Shown here: positions 37,710 to 49,417 of the stretch, piece after piece
How the letters are laid out: each line of letters begins with the position of its first letter
Numbering within the stretch: the stretch's first letter is position 1
Origin: Gorsachius magnificus
Taxonomy: Eukaryota > Chordata > Aves > Pelecaniformes > Ardeidae
Direction: 5' to 3'
Assembly (NCBI GenBank): GCA_034008185.1
Contig: CM067086.1
Coordinates: forward strand, 13,516,507-13,580,506
DNA length: 64,000 bases
Program-made: the position numbers and the translations under genes
Notes under the pieces: generated by a model
Seen by the model: only the letters and a program-made list of their open reading frames with translations
Told to the model about the DNA's origin: nothing
The model's database searches: none

Positions 37710-38796
37710 GCCATAGAGAATATGGAGCATGGATAGTGAGGACACTGTAATGGTAAAATGGCAACCCATGGTCTGTCAGTCCTTGCTCAGAATAATGCCT
37801 GCTGCCCCGTGACACCTCCTGAATGCAATGGAAGTCCAATTTCTGTATTAAGCAGAGAGTAACAGGGAATACCCATAAAGTATCAGCAGAATTATGCCTG
37901 AGTTAATTGTTTTTGAAATATAATGGGACTATTTCTCTTAAGGCTTTTTTTTTTTTTAATTAAATATATGCCAAGCAAATGTCTCCAGATAGTAGCTACT
38001 GTGCGATAAAAAAAATCTCTTTCCATACTGCTGAATAAAGAAAATGCTGTTGAAGTCTCTTTATAGGGGAGTACTCTCAAGGCAGGCACTGGACAGGTCA
38101 TGGAGATAAAACAGCTACTCTCCGACCTTTTAACACAATACAGTTAATTACAGGCATTTGTTCCTCTGAGAAAACATTTTAGACCTCAATTCTCTGATGT
38201 CAGACTACATGAGTAACATTTGATCTATTGCAAATGTCTGAGCTCTTTTATAACTAATGCAACAATAGATGATTTGTGTCATCATACAGTAATGTTAAAA
38301 TAAAAAATTGACTACTAGGCAGTCCTGAAAATTTAGTGGAAATTTTTGTATTTTATACTGTGATGCTACTGGGACAGGCAGAGGATATAGTACTTTAGAG
38401 GTTTTGAGAGCACAGAAGCAGACATCCCCTGGGACCATGGTTATTAAGGGGAGTTATTTTGGACAAACAGTTAATTAACCAAAAGATGCTCAGGTAATTA
38501 ACAAAAGGCCATTTTTATTGAACCAAAATAATTCACAGATGTGGGTCAAATGTGTGAAACTATTCACTTTTGAGATGTGCTTTATTTTTAAACTCCCTAA
38601 ATTAAGTTATGAATGTTACATTTCAGAAGGAAAAGTGGTTTCTTTGTGGAGAAAACAGGAATATTTCTGGTTCTAGGCTGACATTTTTCCACATTTTGTC
38701 TTTGGCCAAAGAACTGCAAAACAGCGTTTCTGTAAATCTGTAACACTGGGCCAGCTTGTAGTTACTCCACACCTCCTGGTTTTTGGCTGATGAGGG
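37710..38796. other. Unique AT-rich DNA, no gene seen
   Basis: Sequence between the CR1 copy and the CpG-rich patch. I see no gene, repeat or clear regulatory signal in it. Confidence 0.5.
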
Positions 38797-39015
38797 TCGA
38801 GAAGCCCTTCCCACCTGCAGCTGCCCCGCTTCCACCAGCCGCCACTGCTCTGTGCGCTCCTGACGCCCTCCCCGCTGCTGCTTCGCTCCCCACTTTTCTT
38901 TGCGCAGTGGCTGCGTTTTCCCCGGCTGCTGCTACCGCTGACACCGTGCCACAGGGGGAGAGGATGGTGACAGATACAGGCGCAGCAGCGCGAGCAGCCG
39001 CTGCCGCAGAGGTGA
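38797..39015. promoter_or_regulatory. Short CpG-island-like patch
   Basis: Within about 220 bases I count roughly 17 CpG dinucleotides at about 65% GC, an observed/expected ratio near 0.7 by eye, while flanks are AT-rich with very few CpG. CAG/CTG/GCC words are frequent, giving alanine-rich chance frames on both strands (89 codons plus, 60 codons minus). It could be a small CpG-island promoter (lncRNA or distal first exon), a GC-rich enhancer, or a decayed GC-rich repeat. No TATA, splice site or known repeat decides between these. Confidence 0.4.
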
Positions 39016-39500
39016 TGGCAGGAGATGACAGTTTGACTTTTTCAAATTACAGTACATAGACTATTTCCAATGTGCTTAATCCTCTAGGTACTTCTATTTG
39101 CTACTAGATTCTCCTGGGGGATTTTGTAAGAGCAGTAACAGTTCAAGGACTTTGTTTGCCTTTAGTGACAGGAAGATCTGTAAAGCTGAACCTGAAAATG
39201 CCTGCTCAGTTTATGTGCAAAGTTAACCTCCATTTACGTGCTGAGATGGGAAGTGTCAGTGGTGTTCACCAGCAGCCTTCTAAGGACAGCAATTCTCCAT
39301 CCGGTGTGGTCTCTTTGGTCACATACTGAGCAACGCTAAAATGAATTTTCACTTCAGACTAATTTTTGCTGCTGTTTTCCATCTTGATAACGTGGGTACA
39401 GTAAGTTCTGCATAAACTGATTATCTGCCCCTCGGGCCACTCTTTTGTTTGTGCTCTGTAAGCCCTGATGTGGAGCTGTTGTTTCCCAGAGACGCTGACA

Positions 39501-39519
39501 GTATTGTATTGTATTGTAC
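39501..39519. repeat. (GTATT)n microsatellite
   Basis: Three perfect GTATT units followed by a variant GTAC. Short but clear pentanucleotide repeat. Confidence 0.85.
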
Positions 39520-40167
39520 TGTGTCAGAAGGAGACGACGACTGCTTCTGCTGAGATGAGGCTCAGCCAACATGCAGTGTCCACGCAAGAATTGCTCTTGA
39601 TTTCAGGAAAAGAAAATTAAGATATATGGAGTCAGGCACCCATACATGCAGCTGTCTGAGCATGATTCTGTAGTCTAATACTTTTTGGATTTTCAGTGAA
39701 AACAGATTGAACTTCTCTTTCTGGTTTTGCCAGGGAAAGAAATTGTAGGGAAAGAAATTCTGTCCTGATGAGCTTTAATTCCTTTGAGTGATCTGGAAAG
39801 CAGTATGAAATTCTGGACGATAGATGGCAAAGGGATATCCAGATCACACTGACTTGTTCAAACAGCTGTACTGCATGATTGCATCATGCCCCCGGTCAGA
39901 AAGGAAGTCGATGGCAGCGATGTATGGTTGAAGAGACAGAATTGACAAAATACGCAGTGGCTTAACCTGGCGGGGTTAAAAACCAGAAGTACATACTGAA
40001 TGAAGTAGGGTTTTAAATGTCTAAGATACATTCTTGTATTTTCTACAATTCTTTGCCTGGCAGCACGGTGTTCTGAAAACAGCAAAAAAACTTGGAGGGA
40101 TTTTCAATCCTCGAGAAGAATAATGTAATTTCATTTATTGGTTTGGTTTTTAAATGATATCATGAGA

Positions 40168-40345
40168 AGTTGCCCGCTATGTCGTCACTTGTTAGCTGTG
40201 CAGAGCTGGCCAGGGCGTTGCCTGGTTGGAAAGTTTCTGATGTCGGGAGCTCGTCCGGCTGCACGGTCCTCGTGCTACCCCTCCTGCCTGTTACTTCCAC
40301 CGTCTTGCAGACTGTGGAGCGAGGGCCGGCTGTGCTGAATTTTCT
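40168..40345. other. CpG-raised patch
   Basis: About ten CpGs in about 175 bases (for example GATGTCGGGAGCTCGTCCGG), in contrast to the CpG-poor flanks. It overlaps 66- and 79-codon plus-strand frames with no known motif. It could be a small exon or regulatory element; nothing decides. Confidence 0.25.
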
Positions 40346-40469
40346 ACCGACTGATAAACCTGGAGTAACTAAGAGCTGTTACTCCTGCCTCATTTTGTAC
40401 AAACCCTAATCCCGCTCCCCTTGAGGGAAGAATCTGCCTGCCTCTCCATTAGGAGAAATTTATGCCGCT

Positions 40470-40620
40470 TTGTTATTGGCTTTCCTCCTCCCTTGCATTT
40501 TATGCTGAAGGGATAATAGTGCTCTGTATTATGAAATCTCCTTCCATTATTTATCAAACCAACCACATCCTGGCATGACTTTGCTTTTCCCTGTAGTAAG
40601 GCTTCTGAGCCAAAACTTAA
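40470..40620. promoter_or_regulatory. Candidate conserved non-coding element
   Basis: A non-repetitive block of balanced composition with dense transcription-factor-like words: TTGTTATTGGC (inverted CCAAT, SOX-like), AGGGATAATAG, CCATTATTTATCAAACC and AACCACA (RUNX-like). The texture resembles vertebrate enhancers. Conservation itself cannot be seen from one sequence. Confidence 0.2.
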
Positions 40621-42693
40621 TAAATATGCACAAATGCTATTATATCCAAAGTGCTCTATATCACTAGAGTGCAGCGGTTGTAAAGTGTGTGCTGTGTGTG
40701 TGGACCTACATACCTAATGAGTATATATAAGCTGTGTATAGGTATGCTAAGAATTTCATGAACATAACAAGTTGCTATGAATGAGTTGTGAGTGTTCAAA
40801 TGTCAGAAATATTGTGTACAACACCGCTATAATGAGATGTGCAGCAATCCCTGTATATGACAGATACTGAATATTCATGTGAAGAAACTGGATCATTATA
40901 ATGGTCTGTTCAGTGAACATGCTGGTATCATTCAGTGCCACTGATTTTGGTTTAAGTGAAGTGTCTAAACAGTCAAGGACCTAAATATCTTGGTGGATTT
41001 GGGATTTGAAATAGAATTGCCAGATTCTTGGATATGCTTTGAAAGAATACTTCAACATTAGGTCTAAGTATAGATTTAACTGTGATGGGGGTTTTTTGTA
41101 CTTTTGTACTTTGAATTAGGAATTTTATACTAAAATGTAAATAATGACATGGAGTAGTAACTGGCTGCAAAATCCAGGATACCTTGAATTTAAGTGTTAT
41201 GACACCTAACTTTTTGACATTAGTTGTACAAGCAGGGAACACAGATTTAGGACACAGACATATAAGTCAGTTACTGCATGAACTTAAATCTCAGTGAAAG
41301 AGACGCTGCAGAATACAGTTAGGTACATCTGAAGAGCATTTTAAGATAGCAAGAGTGCAGATTGGTCTATGGCCACCTACTTTGAATGAGCTGAGAGAGG
41401 ACAGGAATGAAAATTAACTCATAGTCCTTAAAGCAGAGCCACAGGAGCTCGCCTCTGTGCATATTTCTGTGCCATCCGCTGAAGATGGGTACCTTTGGTC
41501 TGTCTTTTAAAGAAGCAGCCAGAGTGCACTCTCCACAATTTGACTAAAAGGGGAGGTAGTGGAATCCCCTCAGATGTATCAGCTCCGTGGTTTGAGCTTC
41601 AGTCTAGGAAGTGAAATAGCCCCGGGTTCATCTGGAGACGATTCATCCCCCATCCACCACCTCCTGTTCACTTATCCAGCTAAATCATTCAGCTTCATGC
41701 TGCATCATGCTTTAAAAGGTGATGCTTGTCTTTGAAGCTGAACCCAAAAATCTCAAAACTCCTGGTCAGCCTTCAGAGTGAAATGTTAAAGTCTCCAAAT
41801 TTGAGGCTTTATAATAAAAATGCTGCGTTGATACTTAACTATAGTAAAATTAAAAATGATTGCTCCTGATGACTTTTCTTTGTACCAGAGCTCACCCTCA
41901 AAGAGTATTTGATTCCTGCCAGTTTCTTCAAAATTTCCAGTAGAAACAGGCAATATGGTCAGTACTTGGTTTTTACATTGGAATCTCTTTTAAATTATCC
42001 ATTGATATGTTTTTTAATTAATCATTCCATGATTTTTTTTTCCAGACAGGCAGCTTCAGAAGAGAGAAGTTTATCAATAGGTTATGTTTACCAAACCACG
42101 GTAGCATTGCACATTGTTGTGATATTTGGAACTATGTCTAAAGCTGAAGTTCTGCTAGTTAACTATTACTTATTTTCTTTAAACTGATTTTGTCACATTT
42201 CTGGTTCAGGGTAGAAAGATTGAAAATGTGAAACCTTAAACTGAGGATTGAATTAATTGGAACTTTTAATTATGAATAATTTTAATTTTAGTAACATAGA
42301 AAATATTCCAAATTCAAAGTCTTAGATCACCTTATCAGGAAGAATCTATTTCTCAGAAATAGGTTGTCAGAATTTGAAATCTTTGGAGTACTGGGGGAAT
42401 ATGTACTGAGAATAACTAAACTGTTTGGGGCCTTGCTAAGCTAGTCTCTCATTAAGGTACATTTCAAAATACATAGGGATGTTTCACAAATGTGGCATAC
42501 AACATTGTATGTACTGGCATGTTTTACAATCTCTTTGCTGAGTACTAGCACGTACATCCAGATTTCCTGCTCAGGAAGAATAATTCCAATTGTTTGTGTG
42601 TTCAAAAGAAAGAAGGTGAGGGAAGGATAGAATCTGTCCAGTGAAAGTCAGGGTTAAACTCTAGTTAGGTGTAATCGGGGAGCTCAGCCTTGT

Positions 42694-42728
42694 AATAGTA
42701 TAATAATATATAGTATAATATAATATTT
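42694..42728. repeat. TAATA/TATAA-rich microsatellite
   Basis: A degenerate run of TAATAGTATAATAATATATA type, about 35 bases without C. Likely a decayed simple repeat. Confidence 0.75.
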
Positions 42729-43548
42729 GTAATACAACAACATGTACCAATATATAATGTTCCCTCCTCCATTCTCTCACAGATTACTTCTTTCTTTGTG
42801 CTAGAGTGCCATGTCACTCCTTTCCTAGGTTTATTGGAAGTCTTTTTTCCCTAGTAATTTGTTACTGAAGCTAATCTAACTTTAGACAAAAGAATTATTC
42901 TGCAGCAAAAGGTTCTCGTTTGAACATGCTTTCTCTGGAGGCTCAAAATCCTCATTTTCTGTTATTCTGGAAATAGAAATCCCCTGTCATCTGCTGAAAT
43001 CAACAACCCAGTGCTACTCCATGGTGAGCATGATTTATTCTGCTGCCTTGTGCAGAGCACTCTGGTACTAGTGGGTCATGGTATTGGAGGTTTGGTGGTG
43101 GTGGAGCTCGAGAGCCATCCAGTACTGTGATTGTGACTGTGTGAAGGGATTAGTGAGCGCAAGGATTTCTTCTGGTCAGATTAAAATGCAGTAAGCAATT
43201 TGTTTAGTAGAGGGAACCCTTGTGATAAAGCCAAACCCCAGTTTTGAAGAAAAGTGTTTGTGTGATGTGCCTTATTCACATTTCAGCATGTATTAAGGTC
43301 TCCTGATCACAGAGACAGGTGGGATGAGGGAACACACCCCCACGATGAGATGAGGCATAAGGCAGTACTTTGCTTATGTCTCCTGGTTTTGGCTGGGATA
43401 GAGTTAATTTTCTTTCCAGTAGTTGGCACAGTGCTGTGGTTTGGATTTAGTATGAGAAGAATGTTGATAACACACTGATGCTTTAGCTGTTGCTCAGCTG
43501 ACCCCAACTGGCCAAAGGGCTATGCCAGACCATATGATGTCATGCTCA

Positions 43549-43558
43549 GTATAGAAAC
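43549..43558 (+). promoter_or_regulatory. Decayed LTR TATA box
   Basis: The position where family copies, as I recall, read CAGTATATAAAC here reads GTATAGAAAC. One substitution interrupts the TATA motif, so promoter strength is probably reduced. Confidence 0.5.
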
Positions 43559-43737
43559 TTGGGGAAGGAGGAGGAAGGGGGGGATGTTTGGAGTGATGGT
43601 GTTTGTCTTCCCAAGTAACCATTAAATGTGATGGAGCCCTGCTTTCCTGGAGATGGCTGAACACCTGCCTGCCCTTGGGATGTGGTGAATGAATTCCTTG
43701 TTTTGCTTTGCTTGTGTGTGTGGCTTCTGCTTTCCCT

Positions 43738-43743
43738 ATTAAA
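43738..43743 (+). terminator. LTR polyadenylation signal ATTAAA
   Basis: ATTAAA directly before CTGTCTTTATCTC, the family's R-region poly(A) signal. It could end transcripts reading through the LTR on the plus strand. Confidence 0.65.
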
Positions 43744-44039
43744 CTGTCTTTATCTCAACCCATGAGTTTTCTCACTTTTCCGATTCTCTCCCATGTCCCA
43801 CCATGGGGGAGTGAGTGAGCGGCTGGGTGGGGCTTAGTTGCTGGCTGGGGTTAAACCACAACATTGCAGCACAATATTTTGAAAGACATTTGCTTAAAAA
43901 AAAAAAGCAAGCTTCTGCATGTGTTAAAATTGGTGCTCGGCACTTGGTAAAGGATTTCTGGGTAACTCATGGTGCAAAAGGAGGGGTTGCTAAAAGCTGG
44001 TGGGGGAAGGAAGACACATCTTGAAATTCACTGATGATG

Positions 44040-44165
44040 GTGTGGGCTCCTGCTCCGTCTGTTGCCGCTGCTCCTACGGCTTCATCCAGCCGCAATGCCC
44101 CGTGATTGGAAACCACAGCAGGCCAGCGAGAGCAGCTGCTGTTGGGTGCCAGCAGCCGCCCAGGG
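44040..44165. other. GC-raised patch
   Basis: About 125 bases rich in GCTGC, CCGC and CAGC words with several CpG, beginning soon after the LTR. It overlaps short plus-strand frames with no known motif. It could be an older decayed repeat or a small regulatory element. Confidence 0.2.
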
Positions 44166-44214
44166 TAAATTCCAGATCCAAAGCAAGCCAGAACCTAATG
44201 CACTCAGTACCATA

Positions 44215-44470
44215 AAATATACCGGCATGAATGATAATTTCAGTAAATCACTTTGTCACTATTGATTTTCCTTCATTGGATCAATGCAGCCAGACTTAAT
44301 GTGAGAATAAATGAGGAGAGCTTCAAGAAATAACCTGCAGAATCTTCCAGCAGTTGAGCTTGCTGTACAAATGCCAGGTTTTGATCAAAGCGTATCTTTG
44401 TGTGATTGGAGTGTAAGGAAGCTTTAAGATGACTTGAACAGAAGATCTCATTATTTTTGATTGAATGTAA
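44215..44470. promoter_or_regulatory. Candidate conserved non-coding element
   Basis: A non-repetitive block with varied, evenly mixed text and many factor-like words: ACTATTGATTTTCC, TTTGATCAAAGC (palindromic TCF/LEF-like), TGTGATTGG and TTGATTGAATGTAAATAC (forkhead- and TEAD-like). Texture resembles a vertebrate developmental enhancer. Alignment to other birds is required before this is more than a guess. Confidence 0.2.
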
Positions 44471-47400
44471 ATACATGGATTATTTCCTTCAAGAAGACCA
44501 GAACGTTATGTTTGTGCTTTTTTTCTGTCTCCATGCTGGAAGACAGAATATTACATAAATATTGGAAGAAGCAAGCCTTTTTTGATCTCTGTGCTCCCTT
44601 CAAATTCTGGGTGTTTGTCATGAAAATGAAAACATCTGTAAATGTGTTATATTTATTGCTTTGCATAGTTGTGAAGACGACCTCTCCTTAAAACCCCTCC
44701 TTGATAAGTAATTAAAAATTGACTCACTCATCATTTCTGAAAACATCTTTGTATCTCATTTCTGAATTTAATGAGCCTAACTTCAAACTAATTCAAGACT
44801 TAACAGCTACTTTTACTGCTGAGAATTGTCAGCAGCAGCCCTGGGTGGGCTTGTTGATTCATTCAGCAGGTAGAAATGTCCAAAACCTTTCACAGTCTGT
44901 TCAAAGGCTTCTATTCTCTTCAAAGCCATGGCAATGCAGGATGCAGGTTTGCAGCTGGACCATACCACTGATGGTCGTTGCTGCCCAGGCATGTTTAGAA
45001 GCTGCTGTTCTATGCTGATTTTTGAGATTCTAGTTTTTGCGTGCTACTGTATATCCAAGTTCCTGCCTGCTATTTTTGGAGAGCTGGATTTTTCATGGTT
45101 TAGTTACTGATGTTGTTTTATTTGCAGGGGGATTTGGGCCTTGCTTGTGATATCATTGGCACCTGTTAACATACCAAACTTTACGTAGATCAACCCTGAG
45201 ACTGACACAAGCCTAGCCTGATATGCTGATCGGCTCATTATTTTAAGAAATACCATGTTGCTGTGTCTACTATTTGTACTCCCTGGCTGCGGGTGGGTGC
45301 ACGCTGCTCTGCGCTGCTCTGCAGGGATACTCACAGTGGCTCCTAACAAACTCCACGCGAACTAGAACTGGCATTGACTTCCAGGTGGCTATTTTACATG
45401 GCATGCATGCACCAAAATGCATTCTACAAATATTTGAGTATATCACCGAGGAGAGAAACCTTTTGAGCTGAATTTCAAGCTAATGGAGCTTAACTGTGAT
45501 TGTTCCTTATCCCTGAATATCTTCACTATCTGTGCAGTCCAGTGGTGAGGTGTGAATCCTCCTCTGTAGTCAGTACTGGCTGGTTTTATGCTGCTAACAT
45601 TACAAATTGTTTTTTTTATCAGGTTGGCTCCTTCAGTGGCAAATGAACATGGCCAAAAACAGCTAAGAGGTAACAGTTTCATTACTACTTCTGATCTGCT
45701 AGAATGAAGCCACCAAACACACAGATACTCACGTGTAAGTCTTTCTTAATTAAAATGTTCACTTTGAGTGAGTGTGCTGAGAAACAGCCTGTAAGTAGAT
45801 GCTGACCCTCATGCGAAAATTAGATTCTGGTTTGGGTCTGTTTGGATTCTGTTTTAACAGCACAGAGTTCACATCTCCTTCGGTACCTGCTCTAAGCGTA
45901 TGTATGGGAAGTTAGATGTGTGAAATGCAAAAAACATCGAGTGTTACAGCCTGGGGATAATACTCTGCAGCATCTTAAAACCCAAGGTGCCACTCATCAG
46001 CATGGAGAGAACCTGGTCATCTCACGATTATTTTCCTCATTGCATAGGCACAAGACGGGTAGATGGATTTAGGTTCTAGTGGAGTATAGATATCCTAATG
46101 TGCTTGTGCTCATATGAATGCAAATGTGACAGTTAACTGTAATCTCTTTTTCCTCTTCAGTGGAGTATAATGAATCATGGTTACCACTAATTTTCCCTTA
46201 CAGCTGTACATTGAAATTCACTGTAAAAAGTGGAGTATGTAAACCAGTATATATAGAGCTGAAGGTTGGTAATAGTTGCTCCAGTTTTCCCATGGAAAAG
46301 GTATTTATTAGTAAGATTGTCACATTTCAAGCTATGAAAAAGGCTTGAGTGGGTTCTTTTCAGATTTTTAGTTTTACTTATTTTCTGCTTAATTTTGTAT
46401 GTGTAGCTCAAATAGTCTAAACTCAGAGTAAACGTAGTTGATCAAAACCAAGATATGCAGGGTTGCTTGTCTGTGCATATGCAATGTCCCGACTATGTTG
46501 TGGTTTCCCTGCCGCGGGTCTGGAAACATATTTACCAGCATCTTCTTTGCTTTGCTCCCACTCCACTGCGTGGGACTGGCTGGTGCGTCTGAGGGCCTTT
46601 CGTGTAAATCAGCCTGGCAGAAGCAGAATCTTTGCAGGGGTTTATGGAGTCTTTTGTTCTCCTCCCTTGTTTGAAGTAAACTTTGCTTGGGATTAGATTT
46701 TAATTTTATTTGTTTCGGGGACTGAAAAATATTTTAGCTCTTTTCTTAGAAAATAAGGTGTCTTCAAGTGTGAACAGTGGTGAATGTCAAAAGCATTATA
46801 ATAACTAAACCCCAGATGCTGAGACTCCATAATTTATATAGCAGTACAATACACCTCGTGCACCAGAGTCCCTTCTGTAAATACAGGTTTGTTTTGATTG
46901 GTACCCAGCAGAACATCCTTTCCTCCTACAGACTTAAGCAGTTCCACAGCCGCCTTTGTCAAAAAATTACTGTGTTGTTTCTGACTGGAAATAAATATTG
47001 GTCTTAAGTAAATTGTAAAGTGGGAAACTGCAGGATTTCTTCTAGGCAATTGGCTTCTATTATATATAGAAGAATCGTGTGCTAATTTGTATTTTTTATA
47101 TAAACATGTAAAGCAGACTTGCAGCAGGCAGACTGTTTGCAATATGATTCCCACTTGCATTAAGACTCCTGCTGAGAAACAGCCAGTTGAAAGGAAAAGC
47201 TTATGTAGTGCATTAGGACAAGAGTCTTCAGCCAGCAGAGACAACCTGTCTTCATTTCTTCAAAAATGCTGTTCAAAGAAAGGCAGATTTATTTTCTTTG
47301 CTGTCATCAGTGTTCAGGCATGCATCTCGCAAAATACAACTTGCACAACGCTCATGAGCAGTGGCATAGGGATGAGTTCACCTCATTAAAGAAAAGGTTG

Positions 47401-48585
47401 TATGATTTAAAGCTAAAAGTGAGCTCACTCCATGGCTACAAATGCTCTCTTAGCTGAAGGTGTTGCTCTTGGCAGGATAAACGGGCACTGTCGCAGCCAG
47501 ATCACCCCTTTTCCTGGCAGGCTCCCCTCCCTGGTGCATTTGCCACGTCTCTCAGTCTACTGTAGGATTTGTGTTTGTGCTGCATGCTGTGCTAATGAAG
47601 TTCTTCAAAGTGCTTTGGTTAGGTTCTCTAAGTTGCTTGGCAGTTTGTAATCAGGGCAATTTAAAGATTCAAATCTTTAATCAGAAGGAAAGAACCCTTC
47701 AGAAGGGGATATTAAGTGAAAAAGAACTTTTGGGCCATGATATATCTGCTCTGAGCCAAGATAATCTGACTGCATTAGAACCAAAAGTGTTGGAAATTAC
47801 TTCAATTTTTAGATTTATTTTTTTTTTTATTCCTTTCAGAAACAAAAATGAAACATCTGGTTTGTGCTTTGCAAATGCACATGCAGGGTAGTCTGGGTGG
47901 TAGCAAAAAGGCTGTGAATGATATTTCCCCAGATGGCCTGTCTCTTGGGTGCTTTTCCCCCTGTCCGGTCCCTCATGGGTTCATGAAAAGGAAATTTCAC
48001 TGTGTGAACCTAACAGAATTTCCTGGGTCCCGTTGATAACTCTGTTTATACCAATTATTCCCCCCAAATTGCACCAATTCCAGCAAGACAATCAAGTATT
48101 TATTCTGTCTCCATTCTTGAAACCAAGTGGGCTGTCCTTAATCAAGTTTCATGTTGAATCTATTAATTTTGTAATTATCTCATCAGCAAAATTTCCAATA
48201 GGCTTTGATAAAGACTGACAATCTACATAGATCAAAGAAAAATAATATAAATGGCCTTTCTAAACTATGTGCTGGAAAGGGCTGATCTCCAAGGTTTACA
48301 AAATTTGCCTTATGCTGTATGAGTAATTGTTTTGATTATTTTCTTTTAAATAAATGACTAGAACACTCCCTTTTTCCCCTTGTTATTGAGGAGATTTTAG
48401 TTTAGCTTTATTTTCATGTGTTATGAACTATCACCTTTACAAATACTGGGGAGAGTTCTTCTGGGTTTTGGAGCTCTCATTCGAAGGGTTCTTTTATACT
48501 TGGGTGTGGTACTTGCGTCCCCCTAAACCTCAAATGGGAAGAAAGAGTATCGGAGGTGTACTGAAACGGTGACCTGTTCACAGTC

Positions 48586-48700
48586 AAAAAAAAAAAAGAA
48601 AAAAAAAAAAGAACGTAGGCACCATGTCACTGCTGTGTGCTCCAAGTGTTATCTTCTCTTTTTCCTCAATGGAGTATGCAAAAAAAAAAAAAAAAAAAAA
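48586..48700. repeat. Paired A-tracts 69 bases apart
   Basis: The first tract (48586-48610) is 12 A, one G, 12 A; the second (48680-48700) is 21 uninterrupted A. Between them is ordinary unique text of 69 bases. No LINE or SINE body is recognised before either tract. They could be independent slippage products or two successive tails of small retroposed pieces; nothing favours the second strongly. Confidence 0.8.
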
Positions 48701-49371
48701 TCCCTGCTTGAACAGAAGGCAAAATTACAAATCGTCTGTCTTCCTGATTTTTTTTTCTCTTGGATCTCTCTGCAGAATTTGAAGAAAACTTATTTCTGAA
48801 CTAAAAGCAAATTGACTGACCTGAAATGTCAATGCACCTTCCATCAATGGATTTAAATAGTGAAATTATGCAGACATTTCTCAGTATTTAGGCACTCAAA
48901 TTAGTAAACGCTGGAAATGCCAGCAATAATGCCAGTTCTTGTCCTGTTTACTTTCTGTGTTTGAAATCCTGTATAACCTTTGCTGAAACCTTTCAGAAAA
49001 TTGTTTGAAGCGATCTGAGTATAGCTTCCATTTCCTCGGTGATCATTCAGCATATATGTTTCCCTCCGCTTGTTCCAGCCTGCGGAAACTGGTTCATTTA
49101 TCATTTGGCAAAAGTCTGGAGGTATGATCCAAATCCTTTTTATTCATACAGGAGTTTCATTTCTGCTGAGCTATTCAATTGCCAGACCGTTATGTGGTAT
49201 TTATTCATAAAGAGAAGTAATCAGCCCACACAAGATGGCTGCTACTTTACAGTAGTATTGCCATTTTACCAGGGGCACTCACTCCCTCTTTCTTCCCTTT
49301 TCCCAATAGACAGGGGCTTAAGTAAGAGTCAAGAATTCAGGACTTCTGCTCTTTGGTCATGAAGTATTTTT

Positions 49372-49417
49372 CCTTGAAGTTTGCCATTTGTAAAATGGGG
49401 TTAATATTTCCCTATTC
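49372..49417 (+). mobile_element. MIR-like SINE scrap
   Basis: CCATTTGTAAAATGGGGTTA (49384-49403) is close to the very characteristic MIR phrase CCTCATCTGTAAAATGGGGA, and the ~20 bases before it (TTTTTCCTTGAAGTTTG) can be aligned to the CCTCAGTTT part. The fragment is short, so chance cannot be excluded. Confidence 0.4.

Larger units (their letters stand above)
39016..43376. other. Unique DNA with a few notable patches, no gene seen
   Basis: No coding domain recognised. A pentanucleotide repeat (39501), a CpG-raised patch (40168-40345), a conserved-looking block (40470-40620) and an AT microsatellite (42694) are listed separately. Confidence 0.5.
43377..43863 (+). mobile_element. Solo LTR of an avian endogenous retrovirus
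   Basis: The LTR starts TGTCTCCTGGTTTTGGCTGG and ends GGCTGGGGTTAAACCACAACA, so it has the TG...CA ends. Inside, in the usual order, are a decayed TATA box (43549-43558), a polyadenylation motif ATTAAA (43738-43743), and the family U5 text CTGTCTTTATCTCAACCC. No primer binding site, gag, pol or env follows, and no partner LTR lies in range, so it is a solo LTR left by LTR-LTR recombination. I recall this as a common bird LTR, possibly ERVL-type (TguLTR5-like); the name is unchecked. Flanks share only TTGC (TTGCTTA before, TTGCAGC after), so the target duplication is unclear. Confidence 0.93.
43864..48585. other. Unique DNA, no gene seen
   Basis: No coding domain, RNA or repeat family recognised. 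It includes a GC-raised patch (44040-44165) and a conserved-looking block (44215-44470), listed separately. Frames up to 136 codons (46834-47244, minus) match nothing known. Confidence 0.5.

Noticed and set aside
38762..39059. Alanine-rich frames on both strands
   Set aside because: Explained by the GCC/CAG-rich composition of the CpG-rich patch.
46834..47244. 136-codon minus-strand open frame
   Set aside because: No recognisable family; overlaps other frames on the plus strand.
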